From Methylomagnum ishizawai (GTDB lineage: Bacteria > Pseudomonadota > Gammaproteobacteria > Methylococcales > Methylococcaceae), in NCBI RefSeq assembly GCF_019670005.1, contig NZ_AP019784.1, forward strand, positions 1-64,000: a DNA stretch of 64,000 nt, given 5' to 3'. The notes beneath the pieces are model-generated. The model made no database searches and was not told where the DNA came from. It was given only the letters and a program-made list of their open reading frames with translations. Shown here piece after piece: positions 27,436-39,000 of the stretch (within the stretch, counting starts at the first letter, position 1; each line of letters opens with the position of its first letter). Position numbers and translations under genes: made by a program.

Positions 27436-29475
27436 TCAGATGCCGGGGATGATGGGAATGATATCCAGGGCGCAGGCATCGGCGGCGCAGGCATCCGCCG
27501 GGCAGGCGTTGATCCCGCAGACATTGGCCGCGCAGGCGTCGGCGGGACAGGCGTCCACCCCGCCCGCGTCGGCCCCGCAAGCGTTGGCGGCACACCCCCC
27601 GACGCCGGAAGCGTCGGCCCCGCACGCATCCGCACCGCAGGCCGCCGCGCCGCACACCGCGCCACCGCAAGCCGCCGCCGCGCAGGCCGCCGCACCGCAG
27701 GCATCCGCCCCGCACGCCCCGATGCCGGTCGCCGCCGCGCCACAGGCGGCCGCGCCGCAAGCCGCGCCGCCGCAGACGTCCAGGCCGCAGGCCGAAGCCC
27801 CGGAAGCCGCGCCCAGGCAGACACCGATACCGGCCACGTCCGCGCCGCAAATCGCGATGCCCGCCGCCGCCACGCCGCAGACCCCAACCAAGGACGCCGC
27901 CGCGCCGCAGGCCGCCGCGCCGCAGGCATCGGCCCCGCAAGCATCGGCCCCGCAGGCGTCCGCGCCACAGGCCTCGGCCCCGCAGGCGCTGCCGCTGCCC
28001 TCTTCCGGGGTGGCCTCGGTGGCGACGCCCGTGACCTCGAAGATTTCCCAAGACCCGATGCTACCGCGGTTGGCATTGGCGTCGCCGTTGTCCTCGGCCA
28101 CCAGATAGAGGTTGTTGGCCACCGACTTCAGCGAGATATGGTCGCCCACCGCGAGGAAGTTGGACGAGGTGGTGGCTCCCGAACGGACGATCTGCCATTG
28201 CTGCGCCGCGTTGATATCGGCGCTGTTGGCGGTGGCGTCGCCGTTGGTTTCCGCCGTCAGGTATTTGCCGTGCGTCGAGCGCAAGGACACGATATCGCCG
28301 AAGCTCACCAGGCTGTTATCCAGGGTGCCGCCGGAACGCACCAGGGTGAAGGTTTCCCAGGTGTCGGCCGCGCCGCGGTCGGCCCGCACCCGGCCATCCG
28401 ATTCGGCCACCAGCCATTTGCCATGGGTGCCCTTCAATTGGATGCCGTCGCCGAAGCGCAGCACATCCTTGGGGACCACCACGCCCAGTTGCTTGATGAC
28501 GATGGACGAGGTCTTGTCGTTGAAATCGCCGACGTTCGGGCTGTCTTCGTAATAGCTGCGGAAATCGCCGCCGAAGTTCTCGTGTTCGTAGAGCATGACC
28601 ACCAAGCCCTGCGGCACCTTCAGCGAGGACAGGTTGTCGTTGGCCAGGGGGATATCCTTCATCAGATAGCGGCCCACCCCGAGGTATACCGCCTGCCCTT
28701 GGTAATCGTTGTGCTGGTAGATGGTGGCGACCTTCTCCACCATGACCCCGGAGGTCAGGTCGTTGGGCTCGTCGCCGATCCAGGGCGTATCCTGGGTGTA
28801 GGACCAATGGCGGCCCCGGAAATTGGCGTGTTCGTACAAGGTGACGCGCACCCCGGCCGGCACCTTGAGCGAGGAGATTTGGTCGTTGCCCACGCTCAGG
28901 TCGTTGATATCATAGGAACCCAGGCCGACTTCCTGGCTGGTCCCGCCGTAGTCGCTATGTTGGAACAGGGTGGCCTTGGGCTGGTAGACCACGCTTTCGG
29001 GGCGGACCTCGGCCAGGACCCAGCGCTGGTTGTCGCCCCCGTTCCAGCCCCAAACCACGACCACCGCGCCCGGTTCGACCGACGCGCCGAAGACATCGAG
29101 GGTACTCCCGCCCAAGGCCGAATCGATGCGGAACATGCCGTTCTCGATCTCCGACACGCGCCAACGTTGGTTATTGCCCCCGTGCCAATCCCAGACCAAG
29201 ACCGGCGTCCCCTCGCCGCCGCCGCCGGACACATCCATGACCTGGCCGCTACCCACACTGGCGATACGGTAGGTGCCGTCGCCATTGGCGATGATTTTCC
29301 ATTGCTGGTTGGTGTTTTCCTGCCAGTTCAGTTGTTGCAGTTGCAGGTTGTTGCCCACGGCGGTGAGCGCGAAGCCCGAATTGAGCGAAGAAATGGTGAA
29401 GACCCGCGCCTCGTTGCCACCGCGCAGCGGGCTGGTGGCGGAGTGCGGAAAGAGCGGTTGGACGAGATACTGCAT
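27436..29475 (-). CDS. Lectin/crystallin/fascin-like protein with Cys-pentad tail, candidate giant RiPP precursor
   Basis: The 679-residue protein has four parts. Residues 22-158 form a ricin-B-type lectin with QQWKII, NQRWRV and NQRWVL motifs. Residues 165-330 hold two beta/gamma-crystallin units (LFQHSDYGG, LYEHANFRG, IYQHNDYQG, LYEHENFGG). Residues 335-481 hold three fascin-like repeats (LKGTHGKWL, LRSTHGKYL). After a linker, residues 498-668 contain 28 Cys, each five or ten residues from the next. Residues 1-497 have no Cys. The tail ends ALDIIPIIPGI. There is no Sec signal. The start at 29475 is preferred; an alternative at 29529 adds 18 residues. The two radical SAM genes directly downstream suggest that the Cys tail is enzymatically modified. 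Confidence 0.85.
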   Translation of the reverse strand: MQYLVQPLFPHSATSPLRGGNEARVFTISSLNSGFALTAVGNNLQLQQLNWQENTNQQWKIIANGDGTYRIASVGSGQVMDVSGGGGEGTPVLVWDWHGGNNQRWRVSEIENGMFRIDSALGGSTLDVFGASVEPGAVVVVWGWNGGDNQRWVLAEVRPESVVYQPKATLFQHSDYGGTSQEVGLGSYDINDLSVGNDQISSLKVPAGVRVTLYEHANFRGRHWSYTQDTPWIGDEPNDLTSGVMVEKVATIYQHNDYQGQAVYLGVGRYLMKDIPLANDNLSSLKVPQGLVVMLYEHENFGGDFRSYYEDSPNVGDFNDKTSSIVIKQLGVVVPKDVLRFGDGIQLKGTHGKWLVAESDGRVRADRGAADTWETFTLVRSGGTLDNSLVSFGDIVSLRSTHGKYLTAETNGDATANSADINAAQQWQIVRSGATTSSNFLAVGDHISLKSVANNLYLVAEDNGDANANRGSIGSWEIFEVTGVATEATPEEGSGSACGAEACGADACGADACGADACGAAACGAAASLVGVCGVAAAGIAICGADVAGIGVCLGAASGASACGLDVCGGAACGAAACGAAATGIGACGADACGAAACAAAACGGAVCGAAACGADACGADASGVGGCAANACGADAGGVDACPADACAANVCGINACPADACAADACALDIIPIIPGI
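27472..27984 (-). repeat. 15-bp period coding repeat for Cys pentads
   Basis: This stretch encodes 35 pentads of consensus C-G-A-(D/A/N)-A. Twenty-eight start with Cys and the other seven with S, A, T or G. Every Cys codon is a multiple of 15 bp from the first (27982-27984) to the last (27472-27474). Codons vary between units, so the periodicity is maintained at protein level and is not a recent DNA expansion. On the plus strand the repeat gives a spurious Pro-Gln-Ala-Ser frame. Confidence 0.9.
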
Positions 29476-29654
29476 GGTGGTGGTTCCCGGAAGTGATTGT
29501 ATGCTTAAAGTAACAATCCATGCCTCCATCGCCGCTCAAGGATCAGGCTGATGTTTAGGACCAAAGCGATAAGCCTTGGTCTTCACACTTCCGTGCCATG
29601 GAGGCCGTGGATTCCCCCTTGCGAATGCCGGTCGGAGCCGCCGGATGCGGCAAT

Positions 29655-29675
29655 GCTGTTCCTCTATGGAACAGC
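29655..29675. promoter_or_regulatory. Perfect inverted repeat in the leader of the Cys-repeat operon
   Basis: GCTGTTCC and GGAACAGC pair perfectly around TCTAT, 180 bases upstream of the start. It could be a regulator site or an early leader hairpin. Confidence 0.5.
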
Positions 29676-29695
29676 GGTCAATGTTCATATAAATA

Positions 29696-29708
29696 TGACA
29701 AGATGTCA
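29696..29708. promoter_or_regulatory. TGACA-N3-TGTCA palindrome overlapping a possible -35 box
   Basis: The dyad TGACA-AGA-TGTCA overlaps TTGACA on the minus strand, with AT-rich sequence (CATATTTATATG) next. A standard -10 box at 17-bp spacing is not clear. It fits an operator placed on the promoter. Confidence 0.4.
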
Positions 29709-30041
29709 AAAATTTCCCGGATTTTGTGCGCGGGCGCGCCAAAATCCAAAACGCTTGGGTGCTATAAAACATCAAAAAGCCAAGATCGAGCATTGCGTAG
29801 CTCTATCATGGGGCCGCTCGAAGCGGAAAATGTGGCATACCGGCCTTCGGATAGCGCTAAAAGGCTGTGCTAGGTTTTTGCCGGCTCCCAAACAGGACCG
29901 GGAAGCCGACCAGCGAAGGCGCGGGTCGATAGGAGGGATAAGCTTGGCGGATTCCCAAGCGGGCGCCCGGGAACCCACGGAGCTGTGGAAATAAGGAGCG
30001 CGGAAGGACCGGACCCGCCGGTACGGTCCCCGCCGGGCGTG

Positions 30042-33000
30042 TTAGCCGCCGCAGCCTTCCTTGCCGCGCCGCACTTCTTCCGTGGTGCAGTCGCCGAAGC
30101 CCACCACGTCCACCATGATCGATTTCATCAGGGTGGAGGCCAGGGCGTCGGCCTTCTGCTTGGCGGCGGCGGCGTTTTCTTCCGCGCTGTTCTCGTTGAG
30201 CTGCTGCGAGGCCGAATTGGCCGCCGCCGCCGCCGCGCTAGCGGCCCCGGCCGGGACCACGGGCGGGGGCGGCGTGGTCGGTACACCGACCGACGTGCCG
30301 CTGACCTGGATGTTGCTGGCCCCGATCACCGCCGTGGCGGCGATCACCACGTTGTTGCCGCCGATGCCCGCCTCGCCGGCATCGACCACGCCGCGCGGCG
30401 CGAACAGGTACACGTCGCCCGCCGCCTGCTTGGGATCGCTGATGGCGGTGCGGATACCGCTGCCCGACAACACCGGCGGGAACACCACGACCAGGTTGCC
30501 CTTGTCGTCGAAGGTGGATTGGGTGGGCGGCGCGGACAACGCCGACTTGGCCCCCTTGCCGGCGTCGATGTTGCCGTCGGAGGACCAGATCGTGATATCG
30601 CCGCCGCCCTGGGTGAAGACGCGGGATTCGTTCACGGTGAAATCGTTCTTGGCGATGGCGTTGATCGCGCCCTTTTGCTGGACCACGATGCCGAGGTCGG
30701 CGGTGGTCTTGGAACCCAGGGCCGAATTGGTCAAACCGGCGTTGATGGTGCCGCCCGGTGCCAGCAGGTTGATATCGCCGCCCGCGATGGTGTGTACCCG
30801 GCTGAAAAACAGGTTGATATCGCCCTGGTATTGGTCGCCGGTGAATAAGGCCTGGATAGCCTTGAAGCCTGGCTCGTAGCCCTTCTTGCCGTGCTTGGCG
30901 GCATCGACGCCCGCCTTGCGCACCACATCGAACAGCACCGGCAACACCAAATCGAGTTGCTGCCGCGCCGACAGGGCGCCGATCTCGGCGTCGCTCATCT
31001 TCAGGTAGGTCTTGAGGAAGCCCGCCGTGTCGAGCTGGTCGCTCAAGCCCGCCAGCAAGGACAGCGAAGCCCCGGTGCTGGGCAGGGCCGGGTTCAGGGT
31101 ATCGCCGAAGCTCACCAAGCCGTCGGAGGACCCCAGGTCGATATTGCCGCCCGCCAGCATCTGCATGGAACCCGGCCCCGAGATGCGGAACCGCGTGACC
31201 TGCCCGGCGACCAGGGCGCCGTTCTCGTCGCGCTTGATGGCGAAGGCGATATCGCCCTTGGCGGAAATTTCCGAAATATCCTTGGAATCCAGGTTTTGGA
31301 TCTCGAAACTCACATCGCGCACATCCCCGCCGGATTCGATGCGGGCGCTCTTGGGCAGATAGAACTCCAAGGGGTCGAAACCTTGGATATTGCCGCTCAA
31401 ACTGGCGATGCGCACCGGCTCGCTGTCGCCGCTATGCACCGGGACGGCGGCGTGGATCTGGTCGATGGAACCGCCGACCGGGCTGGTCCTGAATTGGAAA
31501 TCGCCCAGGTTGCCCGGCGTGGTCGGATTCAAGGGACCGGGGATGAAGGCGGGATCGGTGTCGGTCATATTGACCGTGACCAGGGCGTTGCCGTTGTCGC
31601 CGCTCTGGATCGCGTTCCCGGCGAACAATTCCAGGTTGCCCTCCGCCGCCGGGGCCATATTGAAGGAACGCATGATCCCGATGGACCCGGCATTGGCCTG
31701 GGCGGTGACGGTGCCGGGATAGTAGTACAGCCCGATGTAATCGCCGCCGGTGAAATTGCCGCCCTGGACATCGCCCACATCGAAGGTCAACACCGGCGAC
31801 GGGCTGCCCGGATAGAGGTAATTCTTGTTGAACACCGCCAGGGCGTTGTTGAAGGAAATATCTCCCGCCAAGGCGCTGAAAGCCACCGCGCTGGCGGCGG
31901 AATAGGTGGAGAAATCGCTGTCGGTGCCGGTGGTGAAGCGTTCCCGCAGCATGAAGGGATCGAACACCGCGCCCACGGCGATATCGGTGCGGGCCGAGAC
32001 CTTGTATTGGGTATCGCCCAGCGAGAACAAAGGACCGTCGGTGTATTGCGCCCCGCCGGTGATCGCGCCTTCGGCGTCCACATTGGCCGTGCCTTTGCCG
32101 ACATAGTACATGCCGCCCGCGATATTGCCGCCGGCCTTGATGTCCAGGCTGCCGCCGTTGTGGATATCGACGCTGTTGCGCTCGCCGGTGCCGACTTGCT
32201 GGCCCACGGTGGACACCACGGCGGACAAATCGGCGATATTGCCGCCCGCCGCGATGTTGACCCGGCCCCCGGCCAGGGCACCGACGTTCTGTTGGAAGCC
32301 GAGATAATCGGGATCGAAATTGTAGAGGTTGTTCTGGAGGATGGCGTCCGGCTGGGTGAGGGCGATACCCCAGGCGACTTTGCTTTCGCCGTTATGGTCG
32401 CTGCCGGGCGTCCAATTGCCGGTCCTGACCAGCCAATCCGGCACGAATTGCGACGTCGTCGCGCCGATGATATCGCCACCCGCCGCGATGGCGATATTGC
32501 CGCCGCCGGTCGGATATTCGGCGTAGAAGTTCCAGACATCGACATTGGTGAACACGCCATAGCGCCGGGCCGGGTCGCTGGACACCGAACCCACGGTGTA
32601 GACCGCCGAAGTGGCGTCGTCCAGCTTGAAATCCTTGCCCGCATGCAACTCGATATCGCCGGTGCCGGTACGGATCAAGGCGTTCTTGGCGATTTCCAGG
32701 TCGCCGACGCCGGTCCGGGTTTGCCCCGCGCTGGCCGCGCCCGCCTCGGCCCCCGCCACCACCCGGAAGCTCCAGGACGGCCCGGATTGGATGAGTTCGG
32801 AGATATAGGCGGGTTGGTCGCTGTCGTCGGTGATCTGTCCCGCCGCGATGCCGTCGGATAGCTTGCCCTGCAACAGCACATCGCCCTGGGCCCGGAGCGT
32901 GAGGAAACCCGGCACATCGTGGTTGCTCCCGTAGCGCCAGTCGTTGGTGGGGACCGGGGTGCCGACGCTGGGGTCGGTTTCGTTGCCGTCCGTATCCAGC

Positions 33001-36000
33001 CAACGCACGGTCCTGAAATCCCAATCGCTGGCGAGGGTGAGGTTGCCCGCGCTGCGGATTTCGAGGCCGGGCAGGAGGCTGAGTCCGGGATGGGCCTTGG
33101 GATCGAGCGCCGCCATATAGGCTTGGGTATCGGCGCTCCAGGCGGCGATCTGGTCCGCGCCGATGCTGGCGGTATTGGTTTTCGGGTCCACCGCCAGGTC
33201 GTAGACCCTGACCGCTTCCGCCACCACCTGGGTGGCCCCGCTGGCGGTGGCTTTGAAATCCACGCCCAATACGTCGCTGCCATCGCCCAGGCTATCGCGC
33301 AAGGCCCGTAGATGGATGCTGCCCGCCAGATAATCGATGCCGCTGGCACCGTCCCGGACCGTGGGGCCGTCGGTGATATAACGGACCTGGTCCACGTCGG
33401 GCGTCGCCACCGGGTTTTGCAGGGCACCGCCGCGCACATCGATCACCGCCCCGGCCGCAGCCACGATGCCGGATTGGCCGTCGCCGTCGCGGTCCACCGC
33501 TTCCAGGAAGACGCTGCCGCCCTGGGCGTTGACGGTCGAGGTGCCGGCCAACAGCTTGGCGCTGGAAGCCAGCCGCACCCGGTCGCCGGCGGCGAGGGCG
33601 ATGGAACCGGCTTGTTGGCCGCTGGCGTCCAGGGTGCCGGCGACGATCACATCGCCGCTATCGGCGGCGAGTTCGAAGCTGTGGGATTTCAGCACCGCGC
33701 CGTCGGCCACCGCGAGATCGCCCTGGCGCAGGCGCAGGCTGAAATCCCGCGCCCCGCCGGTGCTTTGCAGATAGGCGAAGGCCCCCGCGCCCTGGTCGGT
33801 GTTCCGGCCCAGATCGAAAGCCAGGCTGGCGTTGCTGCCGCCCGCCTGGGTAGCAGCGCCCTTGAAGGTGGCTTGCAGGCTGGCCCCGCCTGCCGGGGCC
33901 GCGAGGCTGAACGAACCGGCTTGCTCCGCCCCCGAGACATCGATAGTGGCACCGGCGGCGAGGTTCACATCGCCCTGGGCGGAATTCAGCGCGATATTGC
34001 CGCCGGGAGTGTAGACCGTTTTTTCGGTGTAGACCTGGGAAATGCCGGAGACATCCAAGCTCGCACCGCCCGCCAAGTTCAGGCCATGCCCGGCGTTGGC
34101 GATGAAATCGCCCGAGGGCAGCAGGATTTTGTTGCTCAGCGCGATGCTGTCGGCGACCAGGGTGTATTTGGCCCCGAGTCCCGCCGTCGCGGCACTCCCG
34201 GACGCCAGGGCGTTGAACGCCAAAGCGTGGCCACCGGCGTCCAGGGTGAAATCGGCCCCGTTGGCGGCGGTCGCCACCGGGGTGGCGAGGGTGGTGTCGC
34301 CCGCGACGGATAGCTTGCCCTGGCCGCTGGCGGTGAATTGGTTGGCCGCTTGTAGCTGGATGGTTTTGTAGCCCGCGATGGCGAATTGGCCGCCGCCGAA
34401 GCTGAAATCCTTGGCATCGATGGCGAGGCTGCCGCCCTGGTCCCCGCTGGCGGTGAACTGGCCCGCGCCGGGGTTGGCGAGCGTGATCTGGTCGGCGCTG
34501 AGGCTGGCCTGGGCGTCGCCGTAGCCCGCGAGGCCGGAGGCTTCGATATCCAGCTTCTTGGCCGTGAGGGCGATTTCGCCATAGGTGCGGATTTCCGAGC
34601 CGCTGCGCAGGATCAACTCGTCCACGGTGAAACCGGCCAATTGGCTGCCGGTCAGGCCCAGCCCGGAACCGTCGCCGCCGGCCGCGCCCAGGTCGATACG
34701 GTTGGCACCGAGGGACAGCGAGCCGCCCTTCATGTCGATGCTGCCCGCGAAGCTGGCGGCGCGGGTGGAATCCAGCGCCATGGAGCCGCTCGCGCCCAAT
34801 ACCGCGCCGGCTTCGATGTTCAGCGTGCCCTGGGTTTGGGCCGGGTTGGCGCGGACGATATCCGCCTGCCCCGCCGCCGACACCCGGACGAACGCGCCAT
34901 CGCTGGCGCTGCCGTCGCTGTTGGAGAGGGTCAGGGTCTGGGTACCGCTGTTCAATTCGCCCTGCGCTTGCAGCTTGGCCCCGGCGCGGATATCGATGCG
35001 GTCGTTGGCCGTCAGCATGATTTCCGGGCCTTTCAGCTCGGCCCCCGGATCGACGACCACCGCGCCCGATTGGGTGGCGATATGGGTTTCGTCCTTGCCG
35101 ACCGCGCTGCGGACGCCGCCCAGCAGCAGGCTGTCCACGTTGAGCTTGTCGAGTTGGTCGGCCCGCAATACGACTTCGTCGTCGTTGCCGGTGGTGGCGC
35201 TGGTCGGGGCGACCACCCGCAGGTTGTTGGCCGCGATATCGAGTTCCCCGCCATGGCCGCCCTGGGCCGCCTGCCCGGAAACCGTGCCGTCCAGGCTCAG
35301 TTGGTTGCCGACCTCCAGGGTCAGCTTGCCGGCGTCGCGGGGCAGTTGCGGGACGGCCACGTCCAGCTTCTTGGCCTGGGCGGCGAAGAACTTATCGGCG
35401 GTGCTGATGGTGTAATCGGTGAGCTTCTTGAAATCCCGGCCCCGCTGCACAGCGAAGCCTTCCCATTGGTAACTTTGGAAGCCGGTGCCCGCCTCGGCGC
35501 GTTGGCCCGCCACCACGGCCACGCCATCGGCCCGCCGCGCGACCGCGCCGGGTTGGGTATTGGCGGTGCCGCTGGTGGTGGTGATGAGATACGCCCCCGG
35601 CAACAAGGCATAGGACGCAGGCAGCAGGGTATAGCGCCCGGCCTTGAGTCCCGCCGCCGAATCGGCCAGATAGATACTGTCGCCCACGCCCAGGCCGGAT
35701 TTGGGGGTTTCGATGGGATCGTAGGGCGCGATGCGGTCCTTGAGCCAGGGCAGGATGGCGTATTTTTCCTGGTACTGGAAATCGCCGTTCACGACTTCCG
35801 GGTCTTGCGGGTCCAAAAGGTCCAGCGAGCCGCCGCCGCCCTTGACGAATTCATGGCTCCACAATTGACCGCCGCCCGAGATATCGATCTTGGCGCCGCT
35901 GGCGACATTGACACGGGCTCCGCTCAACTGGATCGATCCGGTGGGCGGGGCTTGTTCGCCCGTACCCACGCCATATAACAGGTTGATGCCGCTGCCGATG

Positions 36001-39000
36001 GGATAGAGCCAATCCTGGCCGCCCTGGGTCTGGCCGAAGGGGATGGTCTGGCCGTCGGCGGAGACCGAGACCACCGCGCCATTGCCCAGGTTCAGGCCGT
36101 TGGCGGTGGCTTCCAGCTTGATACTGCCGAACGGGGCTTTGACGACCCCGCCCACGTCGATATTGGGCGCGGTCATCTCGATCCCGCCGCCCGCCGCCAG
36201 GATCGGAGCGGGCTTGCCGCTGCCGCCCAGCACGGTGAGCGTGTTGGAAGCATCGCCGGTCAGCTTGATGGCGTACTGGCTGAGGGTGGCAGGATAGATT
36301 TGCTGGGCCGCCAGGGTCAGGTTGCCGGAGGCCAGCAAGGTGCCGATGAAATCGCGGGTCTGGGGCAGGTTGACACCGCGCAGACGCAAATCCTGGGCGC
36401 TGACCAGGCGGGTATCGCCGATGCCTTGCAGGCTCAAACCGCCCAGCAGATCGATGTTGCGGGCATTGGCCGAGAGCGTGCCCGCGCCGCCCGTGCTGTC
36501 GGGCAGGGTGGCGCTGGTTTGGTCGCGGACCAGGCTCGAACCCAATTCCAGATAGGGCGTGTCCATGACCACGCTGGACGCGGTTTGGCCCTCGGCCTGG
36601 GCCAGCGCCAGGGTCGGCGTGTCCAGCACGATCCGGCTGCCGGTGGCGAGGGTGACATCGCCGACGAAGCGCACCGCGTTCTCGGCCTTGAGCGTCAAGC
36701 CGTCGAAACCGCCCGCCGCCAGCCGGTTGGCGGAAAGCGTGGCGAGTCCGTTCACGCTGTCGGGCACCGCCGTGCCGGGGGTCCAATCGGCCAAGGGATC
36801 GGTGGGCTGGTCCTGGGTGATCTGGATGGTCCTGGGACCGGCGGGGAAGGTCTTGGCCAGATTGACATCGTCCGGCGGATTGCGGAGCGAGGTCAGCAGG
36901 GAGATCGACAAATCGCCGCCACGGGCCCCGTGGGCGCGGTCGCTCCGGCCTTGGATATCGCCGCCGATCAGGACGCCTTCCGCCGCGTTCAGGGCGATAC
37001 TGCCGGCGTCGGAGGCATGGACGGTGGGCACCAAACGGTAGCCGGCCCCGTTGGGGTCGGGGCGGGATTCGCCCACCACCGCGCTGGTCCCGGACACATC
37101 CAACACCGAACCGGGTTCCAACACCACATAGCCGCGGTTGGCGCTCAGCGAGATCGAGCCCCCCGCCAGGACATCCTTATCGTTGACGCCGTTGTTGACG
37201 CCCGGCACCGGCACCACGGCCCCCGCCGCCGAGAGCGTGGCGGTCTTGCCCACGAAAATCCCCTGGGCCGCGTCATAGGCGATTTGCTGCGGCGAATTGA
37301 CATCGACCACGAGGCTGCCCGCCGGGGCGCTGATCCGACCATCGAGGACGGCCTTGCTGTCGGTGTGGATAGCGATCTTCGCGCCCGGATCGGCGGCGAT
37401 GCTGGAGCCGGGATCGAGGACGATGCCGACCTGGGTGCTGTAGGTGTTGGCCGGTTGCTTGAGCGTGAGGCTCAGGTTCACCGGCTGGCGCAGGTCGTCG
37501 GTGAGCGTGCGCGGCCCGCCCAGGCTTTGGATGGGCGTGCCGGTCGGGGCTTGTTGGTAGCTGTCGTTGAAGGCGAAATTCTGGGCCTTGAGGTCGATAT
37601 GGGTGTCGTAGCCGACCGCGATGCCGTTCAGGTTGGAGGTCAGGGCGTAATCGGCGAAACCACCGCCATTGAAGAACCCCGGTGCCAGCACCAAGGGCTG
37701 GAGGCCATTGCCCGCGGTCTGGTAGGCCGAGAAGCTATCGCCGATCAGGATTTGATTGGTGGCGAGGCTGAGGCTGCCGCCCTGGGTCTGGGCATAGGCG
37801 TGGAGATCGCCGTTCAGTTCGAGGTTGGAGCCATTGCGGCCACTGATGGCGACATCCGGGTTGCGGCCGGTGTCGGTGGCCGCGAGGCTGATCGAACCGC
37901 CCTTGCCATTGGTCAGCTTGCCGCCGCTGTCCAGCCAAGCGCCGGCATCGGCGGCGATTTCCGCGTCTTTGTCGAAACCGAGATCGCCGTCGGCCAGCAG
38001 GTTGACCGTGCCGCCATCGACCGGCGCGGCCTTGAGCGGTAGCTTTTTCCCACCTTGTTTATTGGTCAGGTCGTTGGTCCAGGCTCCCGAAACATCGATG
38101 CTCGAACCGGGGGCCAGATGCACCTTGCCGGTGGTTCCGAAATCCGGGACGCCTTCGTCGAACTGGGTCTTGAGGGCCACGGTGCCGGACGGGGCGCGGA
38201 TATGGCCCTCGAATTCGACCTGTCCGCCTTGCAGGGTCAGGCTGCCCTCGGCGGGCAGGTTCACCTCGGCCAGATCGGAGACACCGACGGCACCGCGGCT
38301 GACCACGGTGGTGGAGCGGAAGCCGGTGCGTTCCAAATAGCGATCCATCAGCACCAAGGGGTTGGTCAATACCGCGCCGCCCAGGCCGGCCGAGAGGCGC
38401 TGCAATTGGGCGTCGAGGTCGCCATTCTGGCCCAGCACCGCCACCGACTGGACCCCCAGCGGCGAGAGTCCCAGATCGATGTTGAGCGACGCGCCGGCCG
38501 CCCGCTGGCCGCTTTCGCGCTGATGCAGGCCATCGACGGTGCCGCCGCGCAGATCGCCCTGCAAATCCAATTGGGTGGCGCTGATATCGAGCTGCCCGCC
38601 ATCCGCGCCCTGGTCGTAGCCTTTTTCGTAGCGGCCCTGGTTGCCCGGTCCCAGCAGGAACCAGGAGCGGGTGACGCCCCAACGCTTGTCGGTCTGCGTG
38701 TAGCGGCCGGCGATGCTGTCGTAATGGCGGCCCAGATCGGCGCTGCCGATTTCGTAGAGCTTGTCCTGGGATTTTAGCCAGGTGGTTTTGACATAGCCGC
38801 TGTTGTAATGGGTATAGCCGCCGGAAACATCGACCTTGGCGTCCGGGCCGATATTGACGCTGCCCCCCGAGGCCAGGGACACGCTGCCGCCCTTGACGCT
38901 GCGCTCGGCGATATTGCGCTGGATGCGGGCGATGCCGCCGCTGATATCGATGGTGTTGCCATCGCTGCCGATGCGGCCATCCTGGGCTTCGCGGATATCC

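Larger units (their letters stand above)
29476..30041. promoter_or_regulatory. Intergenic region upstream of the Cys-repeat operon
   Basis: About 566 bases lie between the adhesin stop and the start of the precursor-like gene, both on the minus strand. The part from 29680 to 29870 is clearly more AT-rich than its surroundings, as expected of a promoter. Open frames crossing it have no family features. No confident terminator for the adhesin gene was seen; a weak GGACCG/CGGTCC pairing lies just past the stop. Confidence 0.55.

Noticed and set aside
27472-27984. CRISPR-like or satellite array
   Set aside because: The 15-bp period has no unique spacers, units differ at wobble positions, and the frame is kept throughout, so it is coding.
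27353-28108. Plus-strand frame of 251 residues with Pro-Gln-Ala-Ser repeats
   Set aside because: It is the complement of the Cys-pentad coding repeat; repetitiveness is imposed by the real minus-strand gene.
29551-29994. Plus-strand frames of 91-147 residues in the region upstream of the Cys-repeat operon
   Set aside because: No family features, no consistent ribosome binding site, and they span the AT-rich promoter-like region.
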